Source of the DNA: Diogma glabrata
Taxonomy: Eukaryota > Arthropoda > Insecta > Diptera > Cylindrotomidae
NCBI GenBank assembly: GCA_963693315.1
Contig: OY856187.1
Location: forward strand, 389,726,248-389,790,247
Reading direction: 5' to 3'
Length of the DNA stretch: 64,000 bases
Every line of letters starts with the position of its first letter. Within the stretch, counting starts at the first letter, position 1. Below, in pieces: positions 12,201-22,010 of this stretch. The notes below the pieces were generated by a model. That model had not been told where the DNA came from, searched no databases, and saw nothing but the letters and a program-made list of their open reading frames with translations. The position numbers were made by a program, and so were the translations under genes.

Positions 12201-15200
12201 ATATATTTTTTGCTACAACAATGATGTTTGATGACTGCAATCCAGAATCTGTTAATATATTTGAATTTTTAGTGGTTGATTTAATCCGGTAGATTGAAGT
12301 GTTTAATTATAATCACATTACTTTGAATACAGTTAAAGAGTGAAGTAAATTCAATAAATTTCATATAAATATCAAACGAAATAGGCAAAAACTAGTACAG
12401 CACATTGGTGGTTGAAAATCCTTTTTTCGAAACCTATAAACCATCTGACATTGTGTTCGAACTAGTGCCTATTATTTTACAAAACTAAGGCTGAAGGATT
12501 TTGTTAGTTATAATAACTATAAGTTTGAACAAGCGTTGTTTTACGATCTACAGTTTTACAACATAAAATAAAATATACCTACATTCTTATGTAATTGATT
12601 TTTCGCATGCAAAACTGAAATATCAAGAGCATAAAAAGTAAAAACACCGTAGCAATTTCATTTAAAATCTTTCAAAATAATCGCATTTATTGCCAAAGAT
12701 CACATTTGCTAATTAAATTTTTAAGACACGACTTTTACAATATGAATCGATATCAGAGTTTTCAAACCTATATAGAAAGTGTAGTGCAATGTAATTTGGA
12801 ATATGTTACCGCGCCCGTTGATTCTATTCAAACGAAACTAATCTCCAATATGTTCAAAATAAGAATGTTTGACTTGAATGTGTTCGATTAGAATTTTCAA
12901 TTATTTTTTTTGATTCCGTTGTGTTTTAAATGAAATTGCGTTTTAATCAAACGTATAACACGAATACAATATGTTTTTTAATTTCAAAATTATTGAATTA
13001 CTAACCAAATTCTTTCGCAAGAGTCCAAAATAATCCCAGATTTTTATAGCCTGCTTGTATATTATTATAAAATTAGATTAATACAATTATAAAAATAATT
13101 AAAATAAAAATAAATAATATCATAACCAACGTAAAAGTTTTTTCATATAAAAATCTGGGATTAATGTTAATATGGAAATTTTTGGGTAATAAAATGAGAA
13201 CACAGATAGGGATTGAAAAAAGTGATTTGATTTCTAGACTGAGTTTCATAATTTTATTTAGATACAATGCAAATATGTGTTTTGTCAATTTATATTAATG
13301 TTTTAAATATAAAAAACTCGTAATATGTATTTTTAGCTTTTCAAAATATTTTATTTTTTTTAGTAAAATAGGAATCACACTATGAGTCAGATTAACACAA
13401 CCAATTTTTTGAAACCTTGGTTATGCCTTGGTCCCACAATAAACAGGCATTCTTAGGTGTTATGGAACGCAAGTTTTTTGATATTTTTTAAAGGCAAATA
13501 GTAAATCCTATTATATAATAAAATATGCAATAAACCTAAATGATAGACGGGAGAAAAAAGAGGCATAAAGCAAACATTTTAAAAGTTTGGAAAATTGGGT
13601 GCACATTGTGGCATATTCCTAGATCATATGACGCACTGTCGTGTCAATGATTAAAACCCTGATATGGTCAATGGATTATATGTCTGGTTTCTTCGAAAAG
13701 CGTGCCATTATCAAGGACTATGCTTTGACTTAGATTAAATGTACTTCAGTTGGCTCAATAGAGTTCAGCATCTCTAAGATATAGCCTTGGCTAGGGACAT
13801 CTCACTGCTATTGCCAGTAGTGTGATATTTCACGTTAGTTCTTAAACCAATAGTAGGGACTGAGGTACACAAGATTGTCACACCCGAAGATCAAAAATTT
13901 AATAACAGATTTATTAAAATATTTAACGAAGTAACTATTTATAAAATTTAAAGCATTATTGGGAACATTATAATTACTAAGAAATGATTTTTGGATAATA
14001 ATATTAGATACGATTTGAACAACTGTGAGAAGTTCTGTAACTGGTTACACATTACATTATTGCGCATATTACTTTTAAGCAAATATTAACCAAATAATCA
14101 CCACCTTCGAATCAAAACAGAAATATTGCATCAAAACATTACATATATTTTAAATGGAAGTTAACCAATCAAAAATTTTAAAACTAAACATTTAGAGTTT
14201 AGACAACAAACATAAGAAACAAAAGCAAGTAAATCAAATTAAACGAAAAATATAAAAACCGACACAATACATACCTAAAGATTCCTCATTTTCTTGCGTT
14301 TCCTGCGCTAATCTGATAACAGTTGGATGTAAATTTTGACAAACAGTATATAATTCATTAATTGTACTTAATTCACTTTCAGATGTTTTCTCTGAATCAA
14401 ACTGGTCTAGCATTTCATTTAATACGCTGACCGTTTCTTTAACTCTTTGTAACTCTAGCAGTCTTGATGATTTTAGTTGTTCTTTTCTATCAGTCTTCGA
14501 CGAAAAAAGATATATTATAAAATTATGCAATTAAAAAATACTACTTTACCTCTTTAACCATATTTTGTATCAATACATTTGCTGCCTGAACATCCAGTGG
14601 ATTTTTGCTTTGTGCTAACTTTTTTAATCGTATAGTGGTTTCATCGTCAGGCGCTTTTGAACTTGATGTAATTGTATGTGATGCAGACTTACGATTTTCA
14701 ATTATTACATTTTTGGTTGGCTCATGAATTACTCCTTGTGTACGAAGCATGTCATAAATTTCTTTAACCTTAGTTAAGTGCGGATAGTGAACCGTCCATA
14801 TTAATAATAAATCTAATATCTAGAAACAAAACAAATATGTAAATGAATATTATATTTGGTTTTTCAGAAATACCTTATCTTTTATTATTTTTGGTGTACT
14901 ATTTCCCTTATATTTTGTTGATACTAAATAACAAAGTTCATTCAAAAATCTAAATTTTCCAACTTCAGTTTGAAACTCTTGTCCACAACTTTTCATGCAC
15001 TCATCCAATACAGCTAAACTACATAAAGCTTCGTTTGTGTTCGATGACTTAATTTTGCCTGCCAATAATTTAGTTGCCGATATCGCAATATGCGGTTCAA
15101 ATTGAATTGTTGTACAAAATCCATCTAATGCTGTTATATCAATATCATCATCTGATTCCGAATTAGTTGCTTTATCTTAATAATGTTATATGAAAACAAA

Positions 15201-15316
15201 AAATTTTGTTGAAACATAAAATATTGATAAATGTATTAATGCATATGTACAAAAACTAAAATTTACTTACGAAGGAATGTTTCTAGTTTTTTTAATGTGT
15301 CGGAACCAGCAGTCAT
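6008..15316 (-). CDS. Gga: GGA: Golgi-localised, gamma-ear-containing, ARF-binding clathrin adaptor (seven exons)
   Basis: Monomeric clathrin adaptor that sorts cargo from the trans-Golgi network to endosomes. The coding exons are 15271-15316, 14874-15175, 14550-14819, 14275-14494, 8559-8930, 7919-8505 and 6008-6223. They sum to 2013 bp with every phase consistent, giving about 670 residues, within the range of animal GGAs. Order: VHS domain (about 5-150, cargo recognition), GAT domain (about 170-300, ARF-GTP and ubiquitin binding), acidic Ser/Thr hinge (about 300-545) and the gamma-adaptin ear (GAE, about 545-670). The start ATG at 15316 gives MTAGSDTLKKLETFL, as expected just before the first VHS helix. 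All introns are GT-AG. Introns 1, 2, 3 and 5 are 53-95 bp; intron 4 is 5344 bp and intron 6 is 1695 bp, both rich in repeats. This is the best-preserved host gene in the window. Confidence 0.92.
6311..6455. repeat. small palindromic MITE-like repeat in GGA intron 6
   Basis: Arms at 6311-6344 and 6422-6455 (34 bp each) are inverted copies with two mismatches, starting GTGAATTCTTTTCTAC. The loop of about 77 bp is AT-rich. No TSD was identified. Confidence 0.7.
6521..6717. repeat. second palindromic MITE-like repeat in GGA intron 6
   Basis: Arms of about 40 bp at 6521-6560 and 6678-6717 contain the inverted core AACATAATGTCAATCTCTTG with one indel. The loop is about 117 bp. Confidence 0.7.
6718..7918. 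other. rest of GGA intron 6
   Basis: AT-rich intron sequence. No further exon, RNA gene or defined element recognised. Confidence 0.6.
7919..8505 (-). CDS. Gga: GGA exon 6 (hinge and first half of the GAE ear)
   Basis: The ATTAG acceptor at 8506-8507 is the one that keeps the frame (SNIYSILNCF); the nearby CTACAG would not. The hinge contains IPDLDTLVTGMIQHSLNQP, like the LDDLDLLGKTLMQQ segment of vertebrate GGAs. The exon then enters the ear at LKVVLNFADDHPRPDVSVIV. It ends AAG/GTATGT, phase 0. Confidence 0.9.
8559..8930 (-). CDS. Gga: GGA exon 5 (GAT end and hinge)
   Basis: Follows ATTTTTAG. G+GT restores a Gly and reads DILEASNQITDVFAKYK, the last GAT helix (EILQANDNLTQVINLYK in vertebrates). 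The rest is a Ser/Asn/Asp-rich hinge; LLDIS within it could act as a weak clathrin-box-like motif. Donor T/GTAAGT, phase 1. Confidence 0.88.
9433..9580 (+). repeat. dispersed repeat family R1, copy 1 (GGA intron 4)
   Basis: Shares CCTTGGCTAG-T/G-G/A-ACAT, GCTATTGCCAGT and the end TTGTCACACCCGTAGATCAA with copies at 13765-13900 and, inverted, 24722-24855. About 140 bp, non-coding; a SINE or MITE would fit. Confidence 0.65.
9581..11214. other. GGA intron 4, left middle part
   Basis: AT-rich. Minus-strand open stretches at about 10894-11172 lie directly downstream (in minus sense) of the reverse-transcriptase relic and may be its tail, but no domain was recognised in them. Confidence 0.45.
11215..12010 (-). 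pseudogene. decayed non-LTR retrotransposon reverse transcriptase
   Basis: Minus-strand fragments of a Jockey/CR1-type RT spread over several frames, within GGA intron 4. Read in minus sense: DILSKVFERLIYVQ (about 11.9 kb), LLDFSKSFYYVDYSLLVAKL and LITKGVRQCSL (11.5-11.8 kb, the fingers/palm and GVPQGS-like box, here altered), then HLFADYFHLHT at about 11.5 kb where the catalytic FADD has become FADY. LENRLALNPAKSQILL and AKNLGIIFDDKISW follow (11.2-11.4 kb). Stops and shifts between the pieces show the copy is dead. It lies antisense-free, in the same direction as GGA. Confidence 0.75.
12011..13764. other. GGA intron 4, right middle part
   Basis: AT-rich intron DNA without a recognised exon or element. 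Confidence 0.55.
13765..13900 (+). repeat. dispersed repeat family R1, copy 2 (GGA intron 4)
   Basis: Diverged direct copy of 9433-9580. AGATATAGCCTTGGCTAGGG, GCTATTGCCAGT and TTGTCACACCCGAAGATCAA are the shared blocks. Confidence 0.65.
14275..14494 (-). CDS. Gga: GGA exon 4 (GAT three-helix bundle)
   Basis: Begins TDRKEQLKSSRLLELQRVKE and includes CQNLHPTVIRLAQETQENEE, which matches the CERMRPTLFRLASDTEDND block of vertebrate GGAs. It ends in phase 1 at GTATGT, before the 5.3 kb intron. Confidence 0.9.
14550..14819 (-). CDS. Gga: GGA exon 3 (VHS end and start of GAT)
   Basis: Follows TTTCTAG after a 54 bp intron. It begins ILDLLLIWTVHYPHLTKV (last VHS helices) and continues through a basic linker to KLAQSKNPLDVQAANVLI, the first GAT helix that binds ARF. 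Donor GAG/GTAAAG, phase 0. Confidence 0.92.
14874..15175 (-). CDS. Gga: GGA exon 2 (VHS domain)
   Basis: The acceptor TATTAAG joins C+AT to give HKATNSE. It contains CMKSCGQEFQTEVGKFRFLN, the most conserved VHS block of GGAs. It ends GATAAG/GTATTT in phase 0. Confidence 0.92.
15271..15316 (-). CDS. Gga: GGA exon 1 (start codon, VHS N-terminus)
   Basis: ATG at 15314-15316. The exon codes for MTAGSDTLKKLETFL plus one base and ends at a GTAAGT donor (phase 1). An intron of 95 bp follows. Confidence 0.85.
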
Positions 15317-15884
15317 GATGTTTAATATATGATGTAAATATATATTTTTGTCTCCAATAGTTTATTCAAATATTCACAAAAATATACTACACAGATCCAT
15401 AAAACGATACATACAAGACAAAATGACAATTGAATAATGACAAGTACAAAGTGCTACCAGATTGCCCATCATAAAATTACCTACATGTACTAAAATGCAA
15501 ACCATAGACTGGAACCATGTGTACTAAAAGGAAAATTCTAAAACTGCAATTTGATACGTGACAGTTTTTCGAAACCAATTTTCTACATGAGTATTTTGTG
15601 ACCAGTATTATGAAATCCGGTCGTCAATACCGGTCGGATTGTTATCGTTATCGATAATAAGACTATTAAATATAAAATTATGAATAATTATATTTTATAA
15701 CGCCATTTAATAATAATACCAAACATCTACCGTTAGCTTAACATCTATACCATGATTTTTGACATAAAATTAACGTTAAAACAATGATTGAAATATTAGA
15801 TTTTAGTACAACCGGAGGATTTCTGTCAAAAACTTACCGTGGTCGTATTTCATGATACCACCACAGACGTTCCGCTTTTAGCTG
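15317..15884. other. GGA 5' flank
   Basis: Probable 5' UTR and promoter region of GGA (minus strand). No TATA-type promoter could be chosen with confidence in this AT-rich DNA. A short inverted pair, CCGGTCGTCAATACCGGTC, lies at about 15616-15634. Confidence 0.4.
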
Positions 15885-15989
15885 GACCGTGTCGATTCTT
15901 AACAATTTGTTCCACGTCACGCGGCGTTTTAAAAAGCCCCGATTTTTGAAAAGAATGCCCAACAAGCTGGGGAATGGCGGGAGAACGGA

Positions 15990-16787
15990 AAGGGAATATG
16001 CAGTTGTAGCAAAATCACTTAATAGGGAAAAATGGTTAAAAACATTTCATTATTTTGGAACAAACCATGCGCTATTCGCACAACATAGCCAGATCCCCTT
16101 CACTAAACCTAACTTGTATTCTTTCACGCGCGTCGTGATATGCTTTATTATAGTCTTGCTGTTTGACTAATGAAATGTTCGCCCTTGATCGCATTTCCTA
16201 CAATTCATGTCCTTCTTTTCCTTCTATACCATTTCTCTTAAGTCTCGTCTGGACTAGTAATCTATCCCATTTCTCATCTCTTTCGTATACCAATTTAGAA
16301 AGTAAGGGAACCAAAGTACGGTTATACCTTTCCACCTGTCTATTGGAATTAGGTGAAGCCGTCGCTATCTGAACATGTTTTATTTCCTCCAGGTTCATAA
16401 ACCTTGCACAGCTTCTTTCGACGTAAACGCAGCCTCTCTGTCTGATATTATCCTCCTTGGTATACTGTATTTACTGAAATAATTTTTCAGATGTTTGATC
16501 AATGATCACTTCCTTCGTGTTAGTTGTTGTTGTTGGATACAACTTTATATATTTCGTAAACAAATTTACTACTGAAAATATGTACAAGTTTTTCTTCTTT
16601 GTAACTTGCAGCGGTCCTAAATGATCGATATGAAGAGTATCGCATGGTACTTCTACCTTCTCAATACACTTCATAAATGTCTCCTCCATTTTTATTTTAG
16701 GATTATATAGACTATATAAACTATGCACCTTTTAATGTGTTCCATCCACCTTTTAATGTGTTGGCCTTATTACGTCACAAACTTTAT
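15990..16787 (-). pseudogene. integrase core and C-terminal part of the second Ty3/gypsy element
   Basis: Minus strand. The three DDE-region blocks are visible but not in one frame: TLHIDHLGPLQVTKKKN with VVNLFTKYIKLYP (first Asp, about 16.6 kb), RRIISDRE (second Asp, about 16.45 kb) and NSNRQVERYNRTLVPLLSK (Glu, about 16.35 kb). Further left YNKAYHDARERIQVRFSEGD (about 16.1 kb) is the usual post-core segment. A 19 bp tandem copy of an ACATTAAAAGGTG word sits near 16730-16765. The HHCC cysteines are not visible, and frameshifts separate the blocks. Confidence 0.8.
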
Positions 16788-16790
16788 CAG

Positions 16791-18431
16791 AACCCCGATT
16801 ATGGAATGCGATATACGTTGAAAGCACGGTGCTTTTAAAAAATATTGTGTACAAACACAAAATTTATTTAATTGTATTAGTAATTAAAATAAAAAGTAAT
16901 GAAATGACAGTAGACCAATATTTTGTGGATATTTTTGTGTGGGCATTAATATTCACTGTGATATGTCAAATAAACATTACCTTTTGAGGTAATGTTTTCA
17001 TATTGTTTATGAGTCGAAAGTGCATAAGAATGTACAATTCTTGAAGAATTTGTTAATTTATTGTAGGTTTATAACTTTTAGGTTAAATGAAACCAAAATT
17101 AATTCTAATTTATTTGTCGCATGGAAATTGTTTCTTTTTGTAAATTGTTACGAGCTTAAATGATATCGTAGAAGATGCTAATAGTAATGGACTACCCATG
17201 TGAGAAGGGCTACTGCGTCAAAGGAGATTAAATAATGGTCTTGGTTAATGAAATAAGTTGAGACTTATTTAGTTTTGATGGCAAATGAGCTTTTAAAGTT
17301 AAAGATGTTTGAAGAAATGTGTTTGAGAATCTTGGATAGAAATGTGAACAGTGGATTGTTTTAGTTTGTAGTTAGTATGTCACATTTTAAAATTTTATAC
17401 CTGCTAAAATCACTGAGTAAGAGGTTTAAGTTATTAATATATACTCAGTCTTTGACATGGTTACTATACTGTTGTTTTGGTTGCCGGCAGATACATTGAT
17501 CACATTGGTTGATAATGTTAGCTGCGGCGAATTGGTGATTAAGGTGGAAGAGTTGATAGTGCTTGATAAGGTTTGCTATTCTAAAACAAATGATGTCTCT
17601 TGTTTTTAGTTGAGTTTGCCGATATGAATTGCTTGTTCTGTGTTCGCTATTAGATTGAAACCAAAAACATTTTTAGATGAGTAAAAAATAGAGAATTAAG
17701 TTTTGTTTTGAAAAATGAAGTTGTTTGTTTAAATTTGGTGGATTATAGCAAAAAGAAAGATGGCGTACTTGACTGTTTTGTTCAAACGAACAATAACGAA
17801 TAATTCGCTAAATATTTCAACCCTTAATTTTATTGCTAAGTACATATGCTACTTTTGCAATAAATTTAAAGTTTTCCGTAATACATGAATACATGGGGAG
17901 CTTGTGTTTAAGTTTGATAGCATTTCATGTGGTGGCAATATTCATAGAAGAAATTTGTGTGTTCATGAGCTTAACATTAATCACTTTTTTATTATATCGA
18001 TTTGCCACATATTTTTCATTTACTTGAAATAGCGAAACATTGTTTAATAAAGAATTTGGATGTGTGGCATTATAATTGAATGTAACTATATCTACATTCA
18101 CAAATTAACACAACTAACAATTCAAATAATAATTAACAAAAACAAATCATTATTCACTTTTAATGTAAACGAGATTATAATCGAATAAATTTTTGCATAA
18201 TGGTTGAACAAAAACTATTTGAACTTATTAATACAATAACAAGAATCCTATTTGTAAACCAATAACAAACAATTTTCTTGAACCGTCAAACGAATTTTTG
18301 TTTCAAAATAATTTATACAAACGTAGTAGTTTTACAAAAAAGTAATTGATTTTATTTAGACCAATATCATTACTAATACACTTAAGCCAAAAATTGAGCT
18401 ATTATCGCTTTCGCATTCCACAATCGGGGTC
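16791..18431. mobile_element. unclassified TIR element with CAG duplication, inserted in the integrase
   Basis: Ends are inverted copies: left ACCCCGATTATGGAATGCGA, right (reverse complement) ACCCCGATTGTGGAATGCGA, with about 22 bp of good match. CAG lies on both sides (16788-16790 and 18432-18434). Removing the element and one CAG restores the integrase reading HNEMGHFNSDKVCDVIRP. Length 1641 bp, AT-rich, with no transposase recognised. A 3 bp CWG duplication is known for some PIF/Harbinger elements, but the TIR does not settle the family. Confidence 0.8.
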
Positions 18432-18434
18432 CAG

Positions 18435-18758
18435 AATTGAAATGTCCCATCTCGTTATGAAACTTGTAAATTATAGCTCCACCATTTTGTCGGGTCAATT
18501 ATATATTAATTGTAGTCTTTCTTTTTCCTTCCTATATACTACCCCATTTCGTATTTCATAACCTTTCAGTTGTCCTTCCTCTATTTGTTCCTTCATTTTC
18601 TGTTCCTTCTTATCGTCTATATGACTTATATAGAGTTTGTCTAGAATCAAGTCTTTTCTTTCTGGATCTATATAGTAAATGTATGCTCTACTAAGAGCAT
18701 CTACATGCTTCATCTTCTGCGATGGTCTATGTATAATTTCGTAATTATACTCCTCCAT
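18435..18758 (-). pseudogene. RNase H end and integrase zinc region of the second Ty3/gypsy element
   Basis: Begins EEYNYEIIHRPSQKMKHVDA followed by LSR, the conserved end of RNase H, and continues through a Lys/Glu-rich linker to GYEIRNGVVYRKEKERLQLI. After a frameshift HNEMGHF, the His pair of the integrase zinc finger, reads up to the insertion at 18434. Confidence 0.8.
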
Positions 18759-19440
18759 TATTTTTGGCCCACCTTTCTATTTTTGTATTTAGGTCCCTTT
18801 TTCCTAAGGTCATTTTTAGCGCATTACAGTCTGTTACGATATTAAACTTAGTTCCAAACATATACGGCCTAAAAGTTAAAACGTTGTATTGTATATACCA
18901 CAGCTAACGTTTCTAACTCAAAGCTATGTAATTTGGCCTCTGTATATGTTGTTTTCCGACTGAAATACATCACTGGGTGTAGTTCATTGTCGTCTGATTG
19001 ACGTTGTAATAGTACTCCTCCATATCCAGATATTGACGCGTCAGTATGAAACTCTGTCTCCTTCCGTGAAGAGTATATTCGTAATACAGGTTTGGAAACT
19101 AACGCCTTCTTTCTTCCATAAAAGCATCATATTGATTTTTCCAAATTTGAACTCATTCTCTTTCTTCAGCAGATCATAAAACAGGCCTGCCTTCCTACTA
19201 GAATCCTTTACAAACTCTCTGAAATAACCTGCCAAATCTACGAATCTATGTACCATTCTAGCGTCCGTTGGTATCGGAAAGTCTAAAATTGCCTTGATGT
19301 GTTTGTTACACATAGTTATTTTATCTTTACTTACGTTATACCCTAAGTATTCTACCTGTGTTTTGAGAAATTTACACTTTTTTATTTGTAGTTGAATATT
19401 GTTCTCAGCTAAAGTTTCCATTAATTCCGTTAATATTTCA
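18759..19440 (-). pseudogene. RT thumb/connection and RNase H of the second Ty3/gypsy element
   Basis: Minus strand. NIQLQIKKCKFLKTQVEYLG and TDARMVHRFVDLAGYFREFV are the RT thumb blocks. TDASISGYGGVLLQ (about 19.03 kb) is the RNase H start with its catalytic Asp, and ETLAVVYTIQRF its helix with Glu. Stops follow near 18.85 kb. Confidence 0.8.
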
Positions 19441-19568
19441 AAATTTCTTATCGTCATTGGTTTGATTGGTAGTAAGAGTTTTACCACAAATAAAACACCA
19501 AGCCTTAGATCAAATTTATTTGTGGTAAAACTCTTACTACCAATCAAACCAATGACGATAAGAAATTT
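19441..19568. repeat. perfect 54 bp inverted repeat with 20 bp spacer
   Basis: Arms at 19441-19494 and 19515-19568 match base for base (left arm starts AAATTTCTTATCGTCATTGG). They lie in an insertion of about 190 bp (19445-19634) flanked by TAATATTTCAAAAT copies near 19431-19444 and 19630-19643. The insertion splits the RT just after its catalytic DD motif. Confidence 0.85.
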
Positions 19569-19639
19569 CATCGCGTAGATCAGATTCAGTTTATGTACCA
19601 AAGGTGTATACACTGAACAGCAAAACTTATAATATTTCA

Positions 19640-20563
19640 AAATGTTATTTCTTTGTTTCGGTGGCTATTATGATGTCATCTGTGAATACCACAATCTTTT
19701 TCTCTCAATCAGACTTTTCAAAACTAGCCGTGTCAATTTTATGAAATGAGCTGGAGAATTTGTATCCCCAAATGGCAACTTGTTAAACTCATATCGCCTG
19801 TCCTCGGTTACGAACGAAGTATATCCTTTTGTTTCTTCTTTCAAGTCTACGTGGTAAAACCCATTTTTTAAATCCAACGTAGAAAAATACATTTTCCCTT
19901 CCAATTTTTTTATCACATCTTCCACTACCGGCCTCGGGAAACCATTTTCTCGACATTCCTGTTTAAATCTTTGTAATTGACACACATTCGGTATGTATTG
20001 TCTTTTTTTGTTAACACTACCCTACTAGTATATGCCGACTCACTTGGCCTGATAGCTTGGTCTTCTAATAATCTTTCTACTATTTTCTGTATTTGTTGCT
20101 TCTCAAAGTGACTATATCGCCTAGGATTTACCCTAAATACTTTGCTCTCTTTTATTTTTATCTCAGCTTCGTATTTTATCTTCGGTTCGGTCCGTCTTTC
20201 TACCCTTTCCAAATATTGTTCATAAATGTTCACTATTTTTTCCCTATCTTCGACTGTCTCGCTAGAATCTCCTATGTCTGATTCGACTGTAGTTTCCATA
20301 ACTAAAATCCTTTCGTCAAACCTCGCTACGTCATTCATTAAGTCGAGTCTGAAGATGACTGAACGTTCCTCTTCCCTATGCGTTTGCGTCTCAGATATTT
20401 TTACAACCGTAATCTGATTCTCTAACAAAAAATTGCGACCCAATATCAGATCGACGTTCATCGTTTCGTTTGGTACAATTAAAAGGGTTATTTTATATAA
20501 ATTATCGTTAATAATTAAACTGGAATTATATTTTCCTAATATTTTTACTGATGATTCATTAAT
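19640..20563 (-). pseudogene. protease end and reverse transcriptase of the second Ty3/gypsy element
   Basis: Minus strand. Starts with the protease C-terminal part (MNVDLILGRNFLLENQITVV), then ESAYTSRVVLTKKDNTYRMC with VNYKDLN, MYFSTLDLKNGFYHVDL and EFNKLPFGDTNSPAHF, and ends at the catalytic TDDIIIATETK. A frameshift near 19.97 kb separates the first RT blocks. Confidence 0.82.
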
Positions 20564-20568
20564 ACCTT

Positions 20569-21529
20569 ATCGAATACTTTTTCAACTAATGCAGGAGTTC
20601 CTCAGGGTTCCGCTTTGTCACCAACTCTTTTTCTTATCTATATTAATGATTTGTTGAACTCAACGGTTCATCCTATACATAGTTTTGCTGATGATAGCAC
20701 GCTTCATGCGTCTCATGAAGCACCTAAATTATATACACCCTTAGCGCTTAGTGAGTGTAGGTCAAAATTGATAGATTGCCTTAACACTGATCTTAAAACA
20801 ATTATGGATTGGGGTATTGCTAACAGTGTTGAATTCAATACAAGCAAAACACAGGTTTGTCATTTTTCTAGGATAACGACACCCAATCCTTTTCCATTAA
20901 CGTTTGGCCCCAAAAATCTTTTAGAGAATGAGTCTGTCAGACTTCTAGGAGTTGAGATTGAAAATAATATGAAGTGGAATTCTCATATTTTTAATCTGGC
21001 TAAGAATGCTGTTCAAAAGTTAGGATTTTTGGGGCGATGTCGTAAGTTTTTCGATAGCGAACAACTTCTTTTAGTTTATAAATCTTTTATACGTCCCTGC
21101 ATGGAATACTGTTCTCACATATGGGGTGGAGCTTACTTGAGTAGTCTCAACTGCCTTGATTCTGTACAGCGTAGAGCTATTAAACTCATTGGTAACCCAA
21201 GTCTTACTAACGGTCTTGATTCCTTGCAGCACAGAAGAAATGTTGCTGATTTGACTATATTTTATAAATATATTATGGATGAACGAGCTTCTGAAGAGAT
21301 CAAATCGATTTTACCTAAATCAGCAAACCTTTCGCGTCACACCAGACCAAACGTAGCAGCGCATCCCTTTACAGTTCAAATAATTAGGTGTAGAACTGTA
21401 GCCTTCCAACGTGACTTTTTCAACAGAGTATCTCATCTTTGGAATGCCTTACCTTCCTGGGTTTTCCCTGATGAATTTAATCCTCAAGGCTTTAAAGTTA
21501 AAGTTCATAAATTTCTCAGAGAATCTTAA
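20569..21529 (+). CDS. non-LTR reverse transcriptase, C-terminal part
   Basis: The frame is open from the truncation point to TAA at 21527-21529, about 320 codons; an internal ATG at 20615 is not the original start. GVPQGSALSPTLFLIYINDL and FADDSTLHAS (catalytic FADD) are followed by NTSKTQVCHFS, VRLLGVEIENNMKWNSHI and the C-terminal region ending LWNALPSWVFP. This is the ORF2 layout of Jockey-superfamily or CR1-like elements. Endonuclease and RT fingers are lost to 5' truncation. The open frame suggests recent arrival. Confidence 0.85.
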
Positions 21530-21643
21530 TTTGCATTTCATTCTTATCCCTAGTTGGCATGGTATCTTCGGATATTCAGAGACGTTAATTTATAATTTAT
21601 TATAATTAACACTAAACATGCCTAACTTTGAATAAAAAAAAAA
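20569..21643 (+). mobile_element. 5'-truncated non-LTR retrotransposon inserted in the second Ty3/gypsy element
   Basis: A 1075 bp insertion ending in an A-rich tail (AATAAAAAAAAAAA). ACCTT occurs on both sides (20564-20568 and 21644-21648; the first A of the right copy merges with the tail). Removing the insertion and one copy restores a continuous protease reading of the host element. The element is opposite in strand to its target. Confidence 0.88.
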
Positions 21644-21644
21644 A

Positions 21645-22010
21645 CCTTGAATCTTACTTTCTAAGTTATTTTTATTGAACATAAATTTATTTTCCAAATC
21701 TTTAAAAATAATTTCCTTAATTAAATTTACCCCACTACTGGAGTCTAATAGTGCCTTGATTGGTAGCAGCTTACTTTCCCTGTTTATTTTGACTTCCACT
21801 TCACTTCTTGCATCTACTTCTATATCTTTCAATATTTGTTGATTGTTGTCATCCTTCGTCTGAGCTTTATTATCCACATAAAAAATTCTGTTATTACCTT
21901 CTTCCGTATTTGTCAATCGTACTTCACATTGCTCCTTTGTGTGGCCTATTTTCTTACACCTATCACATATTGGCTTCATAGTTGGTTTAGGATAGTTTAT
22001 CGCAATTTGC
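21645..22010 (-). pseudogene. nucleocapsid zinc knuckle and protease start of the second Ty3/gypsy element
   Basis: Minus strand. ICDRCKKIGHTKEQC is a CCHC knuckle (CX2CX4HX4C). ALLDSSSGVNLIKE is the protease active site, where the usual D-[ST]-G reads DSS. The frame breaks at the non-LTR insertion. Confidence 0.8.

Noticed and set aside
15889..16170. Plus-strand 93-codon frame
   Set aside because: It lies antisense to the integrase C-terminal relic and matches nothing recognised.
16163..16372. Plus-strand Ser-rich frame
   Set aside because: It is antisense to the integrase block with NSNRQVERYN.
17833..18027. Small open frame inside the CAG-flanked TIR element
   Set aside because: 64 hydrophobic codons in AT-rich DNA without a motif; too weak to call a transposase relic.
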